Shown here in pieces: positions 50,165-62,100 of a stretch of DNA of 64,000 bases (its first letter is position 1; each line of letters starts with the position of its first letter). This DNA is from Onchocerca lupi (lineage: Eukaryota > Nematoda > Chromadorea > Rhabditida > Onchocercidae). Location of the stretch: positions 105,647 through 169,646 of the forward strand of contig JAOVVO010000098.1 in assembly GCA_028564675.1 (NCBI GenBank). Reading direction: 5' to 3'. Both the position numbers and the translations under genes were made by a program. The notes under the pieces were generated by a model that saw only the letters and a program-made list of their open reading frames with translations, was not told the DNA's origin and did no database searches.

Positions 50165-53100
50165 AAGGTGATTTGCCGCCGATCCGGCCCACTTTTGAAG
50201 CACTGTCTTCAGAAACTGCAACCGCATTCTGCATCTAAAAATCTCATTTCTATATTATGAATATGTCGTTAAAACACTTCATTCGACACTGGGACGAAAT
50301 ATTTGATAAAGAAAGCCGCATTAAAAATGTGAAAAAAGAGAACATTTTATGTTATAATGACAAAAGTAAACTTATCATTAGAAACTCTAAATCCAAATCA
50401 GGGAAGAACAATCTAAGTATTTCAAAAAAGCAATATGACAAACTCATTAATCAAGGACATAAAAAATATTACCTCACAGTCTTCGCGAATTATTTTCGGA
50501 AAATGCGCTTTAATCCAATCTTCTGAAAAATTGCAATTTTTGTTTCATGAACTTCGTTACCGAAATCCAAGTCAATTATAATGAGTATGCAATATAAAAT
50601 CTTGAAAATTTTACAGTAGATGAAAACATTAAACAAGAACTTACTCCACAACAGAAAGCCCAAATCATTCTTTGCATGAGGTGAACCAAATGTTGAGTGA
50701 TAAATCCACTGCTGCCCATTACAATCCACATCAACAACAATGTTGTCCTTAACGAAATCTTCTGCTTCCTTAGCATCCATCACAAACTGCACATACTCAG
50801 TAAGAGGATAAGGTGGACAGCGTATGTAGCGATAAATACGAGATGGACGACCTGTTTCTACTCGTCCTAAATCACAACAAATTTAAATAGTTCTAGTCTA
50901 GTTTTTACAATTTCACATGCGCTCATATGCTCTAAAATTATTGGAATCTTTTCGAAGTATAGTAATATGATGCGATTCTATTTTGTTTGAAAAGAAAGTC
51001 CGCGATCTAAGATAAATGAACAAATTTTATTAGTCCTTTATTTCTTTCGAATTTTGTTTATGTTTGGGTGAATACTAATCGAACAATACAGTGACAAAAC
51101 TAACCAACAATAGGACGTGGAGGTAATACAAGCGCATGAAAATTGCCATTAATATAGCCAAGCAACAAAGGTGGGCATAATCGATAGTTGTTCAAACCAG
51201 GCAGTTGTGGATAAAATCCTTCAACTGGATGCTTCCAACCATCAGGACGTCTATCCCGAGCAGGGAATGGATTTAATTTTGATGATTCAATAGGAAATAC
51301 AATGATTGGACGATTCAACACCTGTGCCAAAACAAGTATATGAATCTGAAATATCATTAAGACAAAGCTGACTTAAATAAGTGCAAACAGGGTTTAAAAA
51401 TATTTCCTTTAATACTGCTACAAAAAACAAGAAACTGCGAATACCTGCTCTAATGGGAAACCAGGATCGTTACACTCGATAATGTTTGACCAATGACGTT
51501 GCATCATCCAAATATCGAAATTTAATCCGAGTTTCATCAAAGAAGTTGCCCATCGACCTCGGAAGCTAAAGAAATTTACTAGAAGAACATTATTTTATAC
51601 TCATATTTCAGTTCAAAAGATAAGTATAATTCTTAATGAGATTAGTTAATGAAAACGAAGAATGTGCTGGTAAAAATAAAGAGAAACATTTAATTCAAAT
51701 AAACTTACTTAGTTTCCATTGCATATAGCGTGTGGTATAATGCATCACGAAGTGTATTACTTTTGTCAATTACACCCCACAATGCCTGAAAGGAATCAAG
51801 CAATGAAATTTTAAAAAACAAAAAAAACAAAGCACTATCAGCGAGTCCTTAAACAGCTCCGTACATCAATCCTATTATTAATTTACAAAACAGATTTCAA
51901 CTGGCAATATATGTACAAACCTGTGAAACTGCATCCACAAGACTGTGTCCTCCTCCACGATTTCGCAATAATAATGGTGCATAAGTCTGACAACCTGTTG
52001 GTCCTGACAGAGAGTGTGCATCCATGCAACACACCGTGTCAAGTATTTCTAAAATTGAATTCATATGATGAAACAAAATGTATTAGAATTTCTATTTAAA
52101 TAATTTTTAATTCTCCTTTTTTCTCCAACTCTGAGATAGCTGGTGAATTTTGAATAATTCTGAATAATTCTCAAGATGACAAGCACATCTGGCAAAAATC
52201 AATAATGTTCACTACGGCAAACTCGTTTTTAGAAAATAATTATAAAGTTTCAATATCTTACGACGATCATCGAGATCCATTAGGACACGAAGGCTATTTT
52301 CGCCGGAAACTACCCATGGTCGCAAATCATAAATTGCTGAAAAATTTTTGCTAAAGCTCTTGTATAGCCAGGTAAACCAGCTTACTAAGAATCTAATTCA
52401 GATTGCTCAAACCATAGCAGCTCACTATTACGAAATTGGTGTTTTTTCCTGAGACTAACCATAACATTTACAAAGGTCAGATTTCCGATCAAATAATATA
52501 GGTATGAATCATAAATAATAATAGTAATATAACAAGCAGAATGCTGACATATTAATCAATATTAGAAAATCACCATTTGGCAAAGTGAACAAGGCATTAT
52601 TGTTGGCGACACGCGTCATATCATAATCTTCGTACATACTTTCGCGTATTTTCTTGTGAATTTCATCAGAAGAGTCACCACTTGCTTCAAAAGGAAAGAA
52701 AAAAAAGAAGTATATATATATATATATATTATAAGAAAAAAATGTGACAATTGCATTGCAATTCCTCAGTTTTTCTTAAACATGAAGAGCATTCCTAGCT
52801 GCAATCCAGAGAGCACACATTTGTCAGAAAAAGCAAAAGAATCCATAAAAGAGATAATAAGAAAAAAAAGAACCAATCTATGTTTTCAAGAAAAAAAAAT
52901 AAAAGTCACAAAGAAAAAAAACTAACAAGACCTAAAAAAACAAATATTTGATTTTTCGGACAAGAACAAAATTAATGCATACCTAATCCTGGAATTGCAA
53001 CTGTACAAGATAATGAATCCATGAAAAATCTTGGCACACTTGCCAAAATCCTGCTGTTCTTGTTTCGAATGATATCGATAATTGAGCGATTGACAACTGT

Positions 53101-55389
53101 TGCTCCACTCTCTTCGTCAACATCGTTTAACAACATAGACTGCAAATTAGAAGAAATTATGGGAAAGAAATGATTACGGAGAAACAAAAGCAAAATTTCT
53201 AGCAAGTATCAAAAGAAAAAAAAAAAAACCAAAATACAAAACTTCATTTGTATCGAAAAATTTCCAGAAATGAAAAGAAAAATTCTCACGAACCACAACT
53301 TGGACATGAAACTAAAAATAAAAAAATAAATCAAAAGGTTTATTCGTATTTTCATACAATAATTAAACTTTTTTTGTTGCGTAGTTGGATATTTTACAGG
53401 ATAAAGGCTGGGTAGTAAGACGTGTGAAAAATAATACGCCTCAAACTTCAGAAACACAAAATAACATAGTCACATGGCTCTATAGCCACAACAAGTCTCA
53501 TGCAGTTCGAACAGCAATGGACGGAATAAAGCGTATTACGATTGTCAGAGAGGAATTGTTTACATGTATATTTTTGTTCTGTCTATAGCTGTATCATGTC
53601 CAGCAAGGAGCGTTCTCGATAAAGCAAGAATTCTGATAGAGGTGGCTTTGCTGATAAACTGCGCATATCGTAAGAATCCTTTAAGAATCCGATATTCAGC
53701 TCTTCCGACTAACAAAAATGCAATGGAAATCACAGGAAAAGTATTATTCTAAATACTGAACAGCATCAAAAATTAACCTCAAATCCATTGATTCTTCGAT
53801 TGCTTTCGCCATAATGATAAATGTAATGAATAAGTTTAGCTTCAGCGTCAGTGCTTTGTCGGAGGATTTCAGCACATGTTTCCAGAAATGATGCGCAACC
53901 CGTATCAATCTGTACATAGTTTCAGACAATACGCGAATGAGCAAATAAAAACAGTTATATCAGAAAACAAACATAGTATAAAACTAAAATGAGGATAACT
54001 TACAGATTTATTCAGATGAGAAAGATACATGTCAAGAAAGGTAATTCGCTTATTTAAATTCACATTATCTACTTTCCCAATTCCATGATAATCTTCACTT
54101 CCTCCTTCAACAAAATCTAAAACATTGTCATTTATGGGAATTATAATGATTTCTGACATAAGACAATTTGAATTCTATTTTTTTAGCAAACTTAGTAGAA
54201 CGAAATGTCTATGTGCAATTTCTGAATATCTTATTATCGGAAAACCAAGCACAAGAGCTTCAAGTAAAAGCTATACAAAAAATCGTGAACTGCATTAATT
54301 TGAATACTATTACCACAAATATTAAACTGCGTAGAAACAATTGTATGAAGAAAAAATACAGCAATTTTTAATTAAAAACCTTTTGTATTTTTTCCCGCAT
54401 ATTTTGGCAGATTTTCAGTTTCTTCCTTGATTGATGAATGACATGTTGCAATATCGCCTTCTCCTCAAAAAAAAAAAAAAAGGAAAAAATCAAATTCTAA
54501 CTGTTTCATATGGGAAAGCATAAGGTGTACAATTATGTTTAGAAGAATATTTCTGTCTTCAGTTCTCCTAATTCCACTCAATTCTTATGTGCAATATCGA
54601 AAAATCACGAAAAAAAAAAACTGCATGACGGCAAGATTAACTCAAAAGAGTTGTATGTTTAGGGAAATACCATAATATTCTAAAACTAAACTAAATATAA
54701 CTTAAAGCAAACCATGAGAATCCTGACAAACGATATCGCTACCAATTCCCACAGAAACATAATCTTTTGGTGTACCACACATCGTGCAATGTTTAACGTT
54801 AGGCCAGTTCTTGTAGGTACACTGCGAGCAATCCCACTTATGTAACGCTTTTCCTAACTTTTCAACGTGTTCGAGATCGACTGAGCATTCATCTGACATT
54901 TCAGAAATATTTTAAAAAAACTAAACAAAACGAATACTAATACAGGAATATTTTAAGAGCTAAATAAAAAACATATAAAGCTCAATGACATATTATTAGG
55001 ATCAGTCGATATATACATTCACATAATAGAAAAGAATACTGCCATCAAAAAAATTTAATAGCGAAATAATTTGAAAATCACTTTATTTTTCAAAATTTGT
55101 GACCTTTGCAGACGAATTCTTTTTCATCCTTAGTATCAAAATTATTGGGTCGTTTATACATGCAAACTATACAGTGGCGAGATTTCAGAACATTCAGGTA
55201 TGTGCAATCCGGACAAGGCCACCGTTGTTCAGTTTCTTCACCACCGCAAACAGCACTGGAAGTACAAGGTGGCGCGGTAATAAAAACTGAATATCGTGGA
55301 ATACGACACATGGTGCATGCCTTTGCCGTTTGAAAATTTGCGTAAGTACATTGTGAGCAGGTCCATTTTTCTGTTATATCGCTTGCCAT
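50163..55389 (-). CDS. TRABID/ZRANB1-type NZF-ankyrin-OTU protein, catalytic residues replaced
   Basis: TRABID is a K29/K33/K63-selective deubiquitinase. Exons in transcript order: 55389-55104, 54892-54713, 54116-54004, 53909-53778, 53708-53589, 53139-52983, 52684-52574, 52336-52262, 52048-51921, 51785-51709, 51565-51445, 51345-51105, 50866-50645, 50522-50473, 50234-50163; about 694 aa (human 708). Three NZF fingers, each WxCxxCTY...CxxC, lie in exons 1-2; an ankyrin-like UBD in exons 4-6; the OTU domain in exons 7-13. Alignment of NRGGGHSLVDAVSQALWG with human NRTAGDCLLDSVLQATWG puts Ser (codon 51944-51942, residue about 427) at the catalytic Cys. GNFHALV against GHFSALV puts Asn (51144-51142) at the catalytic His. 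It is therefore probably an inactive OTU that still binds ubiquitin chains. The end of exon 5 (53589) lacks a GT/GC donor. The ATG lies six bases after a TTTTTACAG acceptor, typical of spliced-leader addition. Confidence 0.9.
52712..52730. repeat. TA dinucleotide microsatellite
   Basis: About nine TA units in an intron of the TRABID-like gene. Confidence 0.8.
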
Positions 55390-55394
55390 TTTAT

Positions 55395-55403
55395 CCTGTA
55401 AAA
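55395..55403 (-). promoter_or_regulatory. Probable spliced-leader acceptor of the TRABID-like gene
   Basis: Minus strand TTTTTTACAG followed by GATAAA and the ATG at 55389. The very short leader is typical of nematode trans-splicing. Confidence 0.5.
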
Positions 55404-58400
55404 AACCTCAAGTACGCGAGAAAGTTTTTTTTTTTTTCCTTTTTCCTTTTTTTTTTTTTTTTTGTCCCGTCACAATCAATTTCTAACTGTAAATTAGTAT
55501 AACTAACAGGCATAATGGCGATGATGAAGTGTGCAAGAAATTTCCAGATGATAAGCAATGATGAATTTAAATTCATTAAATACATATGTTTAACATCAAA
55601 ATTTCAGAATTTAAATAGAACATGTTGCAGAGCGATAATGTTCTATTATATAATTATGTCCACTTTGGTATCTGTCATTAAATTCCCTACAAAAATTTAG
55701 TGTATTAAATGAAACACATTTAAAATCCATTTCTTTTCATACAAACCTTAGTTTTTTAGAGAAAAAGAAAGTGAGAGCGCAGTAAGCTAACTTCCAGATT
55801 CGTGAATAGCAAAAACTTGAAATATTCCGATGGAGTCCTACGTTCATAAATTTACCAAATGTCTCAACATTTGGGCATTTCCAGTGGATGAGGCGAAATG
55901 TATAAATGAAAGAATACTGATAAAAACTTCTATTCATACAGATGTTTCATTTCGCAGCTTCGGCACAAATGAAGTCAAACAGAAAAAAGAAAGTGCCAAG
56001 TGCCAATAGCAAAATCCTTCATAAAAATGAAACTGATTCATATTATAATGAAATAACAAAACATTTGGGCCTCAAACTCAATGGACAACTGATTTCATTT
56101 GCACATTAAAACCTAAAAGATATGTATTCAGTACTAAATCCGGATTTTACATTTTTTAACTTCAAAATATGAATCGACAATGCACACTGCATTCCGCAGC
56201 GTTTTTAAGGCATTCTGAGGACATTATAGCTCAAATATTACTGCTCTAAGAGTATTAAGACTGAAATTTGAACATGAGGCACAAAAAAAAAAAAAAATTC
56301 CTCATTTCACACCGGTCTCAAATGCATGTTCAACTTCCACTTATATCTTCTACCTCCTATTTACAGTAAATTTAATTCGTATAACACCTGCATATATTAA
56401 TCAATTTAATGCGGAAATGCAAGATCAGTAAAAAATTGCTTCTAATAAAATGAAATTTCGGTGTTTCCTTAGTGAAAAATATAGATGGTATCATTTTGCT
56501 CACCATGCAGTCATAATGCATGCAAATAAGCTTGACACTTCAAATGCGTGCCAAGGCTTTTCACAACACAAACCACGACACCAGTATAGGAAATGCCACC
56601 TGTACACAACTGCAATTCGCTCAAGCGAAAATTATGCTGAAGATGACAAAATGCTAGTAGAAAGAGCCATAGTCAAGATTGCGAAGAGGAAATCACCACA
56701 TCTGCAAAGACGCAGAAGTCAGTTTTCCCCGAATTTTTTCCCCTTTACCGATCGATTTTATGACTCATTTCACGGTATTATCAGCACCCATCAAACATGA
56801 CCTTTGACGAGACTTTATAAATGACTCGCTATCACACACCTCACCAAGGACTGTTGATATGACGTTGATCTTGTCGCCCCTTCGGATCCCCAGTCCTCTC
56901 CCAACAGTCCATCTGCAGACCCATAACCCCATCATCAACAAGCGATATTGCCATTGAAATTTAACGCGGCCCGATTTTGAAGTACCGAGAATTTTTTAAA
57001 GATGTGGAATGTTGAATGGATGTGAACGTTCTCATTGAGGAGAGGGCTCAGAAGGTCGATATCTTGGGGGGGGGGGGGGGGGGGGGGGGGGGTGATGTTC
57101 TGTATTACCTCACGGTGGCAACTATGTGGCCGCTGTTTGACCTATAAAATTTTTCTGGACTTAATGCCGAGCAGCTTAGATGATATCCACCTATCCGTAA
57201 ATTACCTGCAAATCGCAATGCGCCTAAAAATATGTATCAACTGCTCGGATAATATTTATTTTATCTGTAGTAAACTATACATATAATCAATCAAATTAAG
57301 AAAAGTGCAAAACAAGTTCTTGCATATTCTGAGTGTTACCATGCACTTGATCTTTTTACATCTGCTATCTATAGCTTCGGTATCGCCGAAGTTCTCAGCA
57401 GTACTTTGATTGATCGTTGCTTCAAGATCTTTTAAAAATCATGTTTTTGATTTGAATTTATCAGATCTCCGTTTAAGCGTCCTTAGTGAAAATTATCGAG
57501 AAACTTGTCAGCAACTGTTGACAGATAAAGGGGAATTCTGCCTGAGAAATCTAGACGCGAAATGTTTTCACAAATTTTAAGAAATAACATATTTCCCGTT
57601 ATTATTTCTTGTCACCTCTTTTCACAATCTTTTGAGTTACTAAAATTTCAAAAAATTGGTTTTCACCGATCTTTTATATTGGTGAGCCACGATATGCTGA
57701 GGGCAAGAAATGGAAAGAATGTAAAAACTTTCCCTCTCAAAGCAAGATGAAGAAACGATTAAAAGCCCAAGAAAAACTTAAAACAGTGATTTTCTTGATG
57801 AGCTTATGATTTTTACTCCTACCTTCGATGCTGCTCTGTCGTAACAATTTTGATAAATGATTATTTTTCGCAAATAATTGGCTATAATAAATGAAAAAAT
57901 AAATACATTTTACTGCAACAAACAATGCGGTTAATAAGCCTTTTCATATGCTTAAATTCGTGCAGTTTTTTATGGCGCACATTATTTTCTGAGAAGATTG
58001 AGCGTTGGCTGAAAGTTGAATAGCTAGGATTCGTCCGTGTCTTGACCAAGTAATGTCTTTTTTCGTTCATTCTGATTTGGAAGTCCCATTGCATTAATTG
58101 GGAAAGGATCCTAAAACGCGATCGGCACAGGCATTCCACTCTTCATAAGCAGTAATATATCGTTGCTATCAGCTGTGCTATTTCTCCATTATATGATGAA
58201 AGTTATTAAATAATCAAACTAATAATGATTTAATAAATTAAGAGATTATGTGGTGAAAAATTTACACTCACTGATATGAGATATATTTGGAATGTTGACG
58301 ATAAATTGTTTACTCATGAATAGTTTCATTCTAATTATACTCATCTATCAGAGAAATTGGATCCATCAAATTTCGTTAGTTATTTAGAACCAAAAATTTT

Positions 58401-59112
58401 AATGACAGATTTTTTGTTGGCGAAATGTGTGTAATTCTTTCGGGCATTAAACAACTGTCAGGCTAGTTAACTTTCCACCGCTTACAATTAATGTGTTTAT
58501 TATTGTGAATTACAATAGTTTTTATTCCTCTAATATCGAATAAATAAATGAATGAATCACAAAAGGTGACCCGAAGTTCTTGTGTGGCTTGTCGTGCGAC
58601 TTTTTCAACTCGTCTTCGATCATTGGAAAATCGCAAAAAATCATTTTAAATATGATGATCAATGATGTGCCATGTAATCAGAGAAATAGAAATGAATAAA
58701 TATTACAGAAGGATAATAAAATCTGATCTGTCGTCATATTAGCGAGTAAAAGCTCAATATTGCAGATAAACGGAATTCCACATTCCGGTAAATTATAGGA
58801 AGTGGAGGGAGGGCGACCAATATTTTCATTATGTCCGATCTACTATCTTTCTGGTGACTTATTGAAACTTGGTTCGCGATGGAGGCTTTCGGGAACTGTG
58901 CGAAATGTAAATATAGCTAGGATTTGTTTCTTTGGTCCATCAAATTGTATTAAAATAAGAGGGATGAATCGGGTAATGTTAAATAGTATTCTTGCACAGC
59001 TAGATGAGAGTAACAACTCTTAAATCCATTGATTTCGGGAATAGAATTTACATATTGTGATTTGATTATTTAATTCCAAAATTTCCAGTTTTATCTTCAT
59101 TTAGATCATTTC
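55404..59112. other. Divergent intergenic region upstream of TRABID-like and DCAF1 genes
   Basis: About 3.7 kb expected to hold the promoters of both genes. 56450-57130 is less AT-biased and includes a 116-codon plus-strand open frame (56450-56800) without recognisable domains, and the G27 tract. 58802-59023 is another short open frame without a known family, preceded by no clear acceptor. No exon is supported. Confidence 0.4.
57066..57092. repeat. G27 homopolymer tract
   Basis: Twenty-seven consecutive G on the plus strand in otherwise AT-rich intergenic DNA. Such tracts can form G-quadruplexes. Exact length may be affected by sequencing. Confidence 0.85.
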
Positions 59113-59132
59113 CAGATTAGTTTTGTATTTCA
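59113..59132 (+). promoter_or_regulatory. Probable spliced-leader acceptor of the DCAF1 gene
   Basis: TTTCCAG ending at 59114, 18 nt before the ATG at 59133, consistent with trans-splicing in the outron. Confidence 0.5.
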
Positions 59133-62100
59133 ATGTTTGCTCCGTCACGGTCGAACCACGGAACACATGCCCATCTGCCTCATCCAAGCCAGTCGAGCGC
59201 CGCGGGGGAATTACAAGCTATTCTCGCCGTTTGGGAAGCTGAAAATGATAATGCCTCGTTCAGTGTCAAACCATCTCTTATAAGGTTTGCTATCATTTTC
59301 AGGACCCAGCGAACATATGTTTATTTCTTGAAAGAATCTCGAAATATTCAGATTATTCGGATTAATAGCATTGCTTTTTTAAACTTCATCAATTTTATTG
59401 GTGAAGTCGATCAAATCATTTTGAACAGTCAATCACTAAAAAAAAAAAAATCACTAAAAAAATATTGTAGACTTTCGGAACTAATAGAAGAAGCAACTGA
59501 TGATTTTTTGAAGCAAGATCCTGACCCTCTAGATGATCGTCATCCGGCCAAAACATATCCTTCATGCATCCTCGGCCATCTGCTAAAAGTTATCAGTCGT
59601 TACGAAGAATTCATGAACAAGGTGAAAAAATTATATTATGACGATGAACTTTATGAAAATTATATCGAATTTCGTTGCAGGATTTTCTGCTCGATTTTTC
59701 ATTGTGAATTCAATTTCCAGTTTTATTATTTCTTTTCAATGCTACTTCTTCGATCATATAGGAATTCTTTTTCCAGCTTCTTGTGTCTTACTTGATGTCT
59801 CGTGATGACATTGAATTGAATATTGCCTCCGCAAGACTGTTGCTCAATCTTATCCCCGGTTTAGATTCTGTTGTCTTATCCGTAAGTTTTATAAATCGCT
59901 TATTTATCGTAACTCTTTCATTTCCATTTTTATCTGCTTATGAAAGCATTGTTCATGACTGCTTTGGATTTTCTTCCCCAAGAAAGCAATACTAATTAAA
60001 ATCTTGTTCTTGTGAAGTTTTCGAATTTATCCATATATGAAAAAAATATTTCAGGAACCAGAAGGTTTGATACCACAACTTTACAGATGGGCAGAAAGTG
60101 ATGCAACTAACTGTTATTTACGGGCGTACTCGTTTGGTCTGCTTGCTGCCGCCTTAGATGTAACAAGTGTTGCAAGTAGCCTTAAAATAGAAAACTCTGC
60201 TCTCATTCCGATTGCACTGCGACGTTTAAAGTATTTGTTTGTAAGTTATTTTGTCCACTTATAGTAGTTTTATATCGTGACAATTTATGTTTTTTGGTAT
60301 TTGGTGTAATTCAAATTCGTCTAAATTTGTAGCTTATTTCCTTTGATTTGTTATTTATGCCTATTCAAGGAACGAATGGAAAAGGAGAAACAAGAAACTA
60401 CGGAAGCATCAGAACCGGATAAGGAAAATAAGGAAGATGCTGAAGATAATGGTCCATTTGCTGGTATACCGAGAGAAACATTCCATAATGGTGAAAGACC
60501 TTCACTGGCTGATGTTAGTTCATATTTTTAAAAATATTGCATGAGGAAACTAAGGAAGGAATGAGCAAAAAGAAATCAAGACATTAAGACATTAAACGAA
60601 ACGCAGTTTGTTTATAGAATTTGCATGCCGGAATCTAGAAATTTATTTCATATAGCTGAAAAAAGTAGGGATTGATTTTCAGTTGAACACCAATTACAGT
60701 AACCAAAATAAAGAGGATTAAAATTTAAATTATTTATTATAAGAGATTGTTGAAATACATTTGCCGAAGAGTTCTGTTCATATCAGTGGTTGTATTTTCA
60801 TTGGACCGCATATTGAGAAATCTTATGAAAGCGCAGAATATAATTTAAAAAAAAAAAAAAAAAAGCTCAGTATTCTTAAAGGGAGATTTGTTGTAGGTCT
60901 TGAAAGAACGTGAAACAGCGAAGTGCTCTAGTGAAAAAATGTCGGGGCCATCTACAGCAAATGCTACGATGAATTCCATTGGATCTATATGCAGTGAAGA
61001 AAGAAAATCCATTTTAAGAATACGGTTTATTTTCGTGTTTTTTGAAGTATAGTGTAAATTTTTTTTGGAGCATAAAACTATAAAATTTTCTTGTTTTTAA
61101 CTTTGTGCAATTTCAGTGAACCGATTTATGAAACTTCTGCATCTGAAAGCCTAGAGTTGACCGTACCGCCACGAAAAAAAGTCAAGCTGGATAAAGAACA
61201 ACGTGTAAATTAGTTTTATGAAATTTGCACTATTTAATTTGCAAAAACTGTTTTTCTGGATGAATTTTTCGTTTTCATTAAGTTTAGTTTGTTTTTCATA
61301 TTTGAAAAGCCGACACTTGATTTCTCTTCTTACCACTGTTTCTCACGGTTTCCCGACTGAGGAAAAGTTGTTTAATTAGATTCAGAGTTGACCTAATCTC
61401 TACATTTCTGATAAATATTTAAGCTGTACAAAAAATACTTTTCGCATTATTTTTTCCTTTCATATGGCTCCTAAGGCTCGCTAAATAATTTCATTTCTGA
61501 TTCCTTTGTCTTTAGATTCACAGCTCAAGCACAGTACCGCTGGGATCATTTATTGAAGGGAAAAGTAACAGTCAATGGGCTGTAATGCAAAAGCGACGTC
61601 TTGGAGAATATCGAATCTTTCCTTTAACAACTGTTATGGAACAGCGCCTAATTATTCAGTATCTTACACCTGTTGGGGAATATCAGGATGTACTTTATTT
61701 GTTTTTATCTTAAAGTAGTTTCCAAGTATTTTGATTTCTTGTTTGGTTTACAAAAGCGAATGGATTGTTGATATTGTATTGTTATTCTTAATGTAACGTT
61801 GTACATACCCTAGGATCTAGCATTTTTGGTATCGCAGTATGATATTCGTGTTAGGATGCCATGGATAGCAATACTTTATTTAAATATTTCAGCTTTTGAA
61901 AGAAACCTACGAGAATCGTTCATTGGATCTTGTTTTACGCTATCTAGAAGGCGCTCGCAATCACGATAGCCGTCTCATATTTGATGTTTTGAAGGTGTTG
62001 TAACTCAGAACGATGAAAATTATTGTTTTTATATATAATATTAATCTATTAAATATTAATATCGAATTTTCAACCGTTCCAAATTCGTTTTCTGAAAGAA

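Noticed and set aside
50257..50526. 89-codon Lys-rich plus-strand open frame
   Set aside because: Antisense to a phase-supported exon (50473-50522) of the TRABID-like gene. Likely a shadow.
53385..53752. Two overlapping plus-strand open frames
   Set aside because: They lie opposite the ankyrin-UBD exon and adjoining intron of the TRABID-like gene. The minus-strand reading has the domain match.
56450..56800. 116-codon plus-strand open frame
   Set aside because: His/Arg/Phe-rich with no domain, in the divergent promoter spacer. No splice context.
58802..59023. 73-codon plus-strand open frame upstream of DCAF1
   Set aside because: It starts at GTG, has no acceptor, and the DCAF1 start at 59133 has its own leader acceptor.
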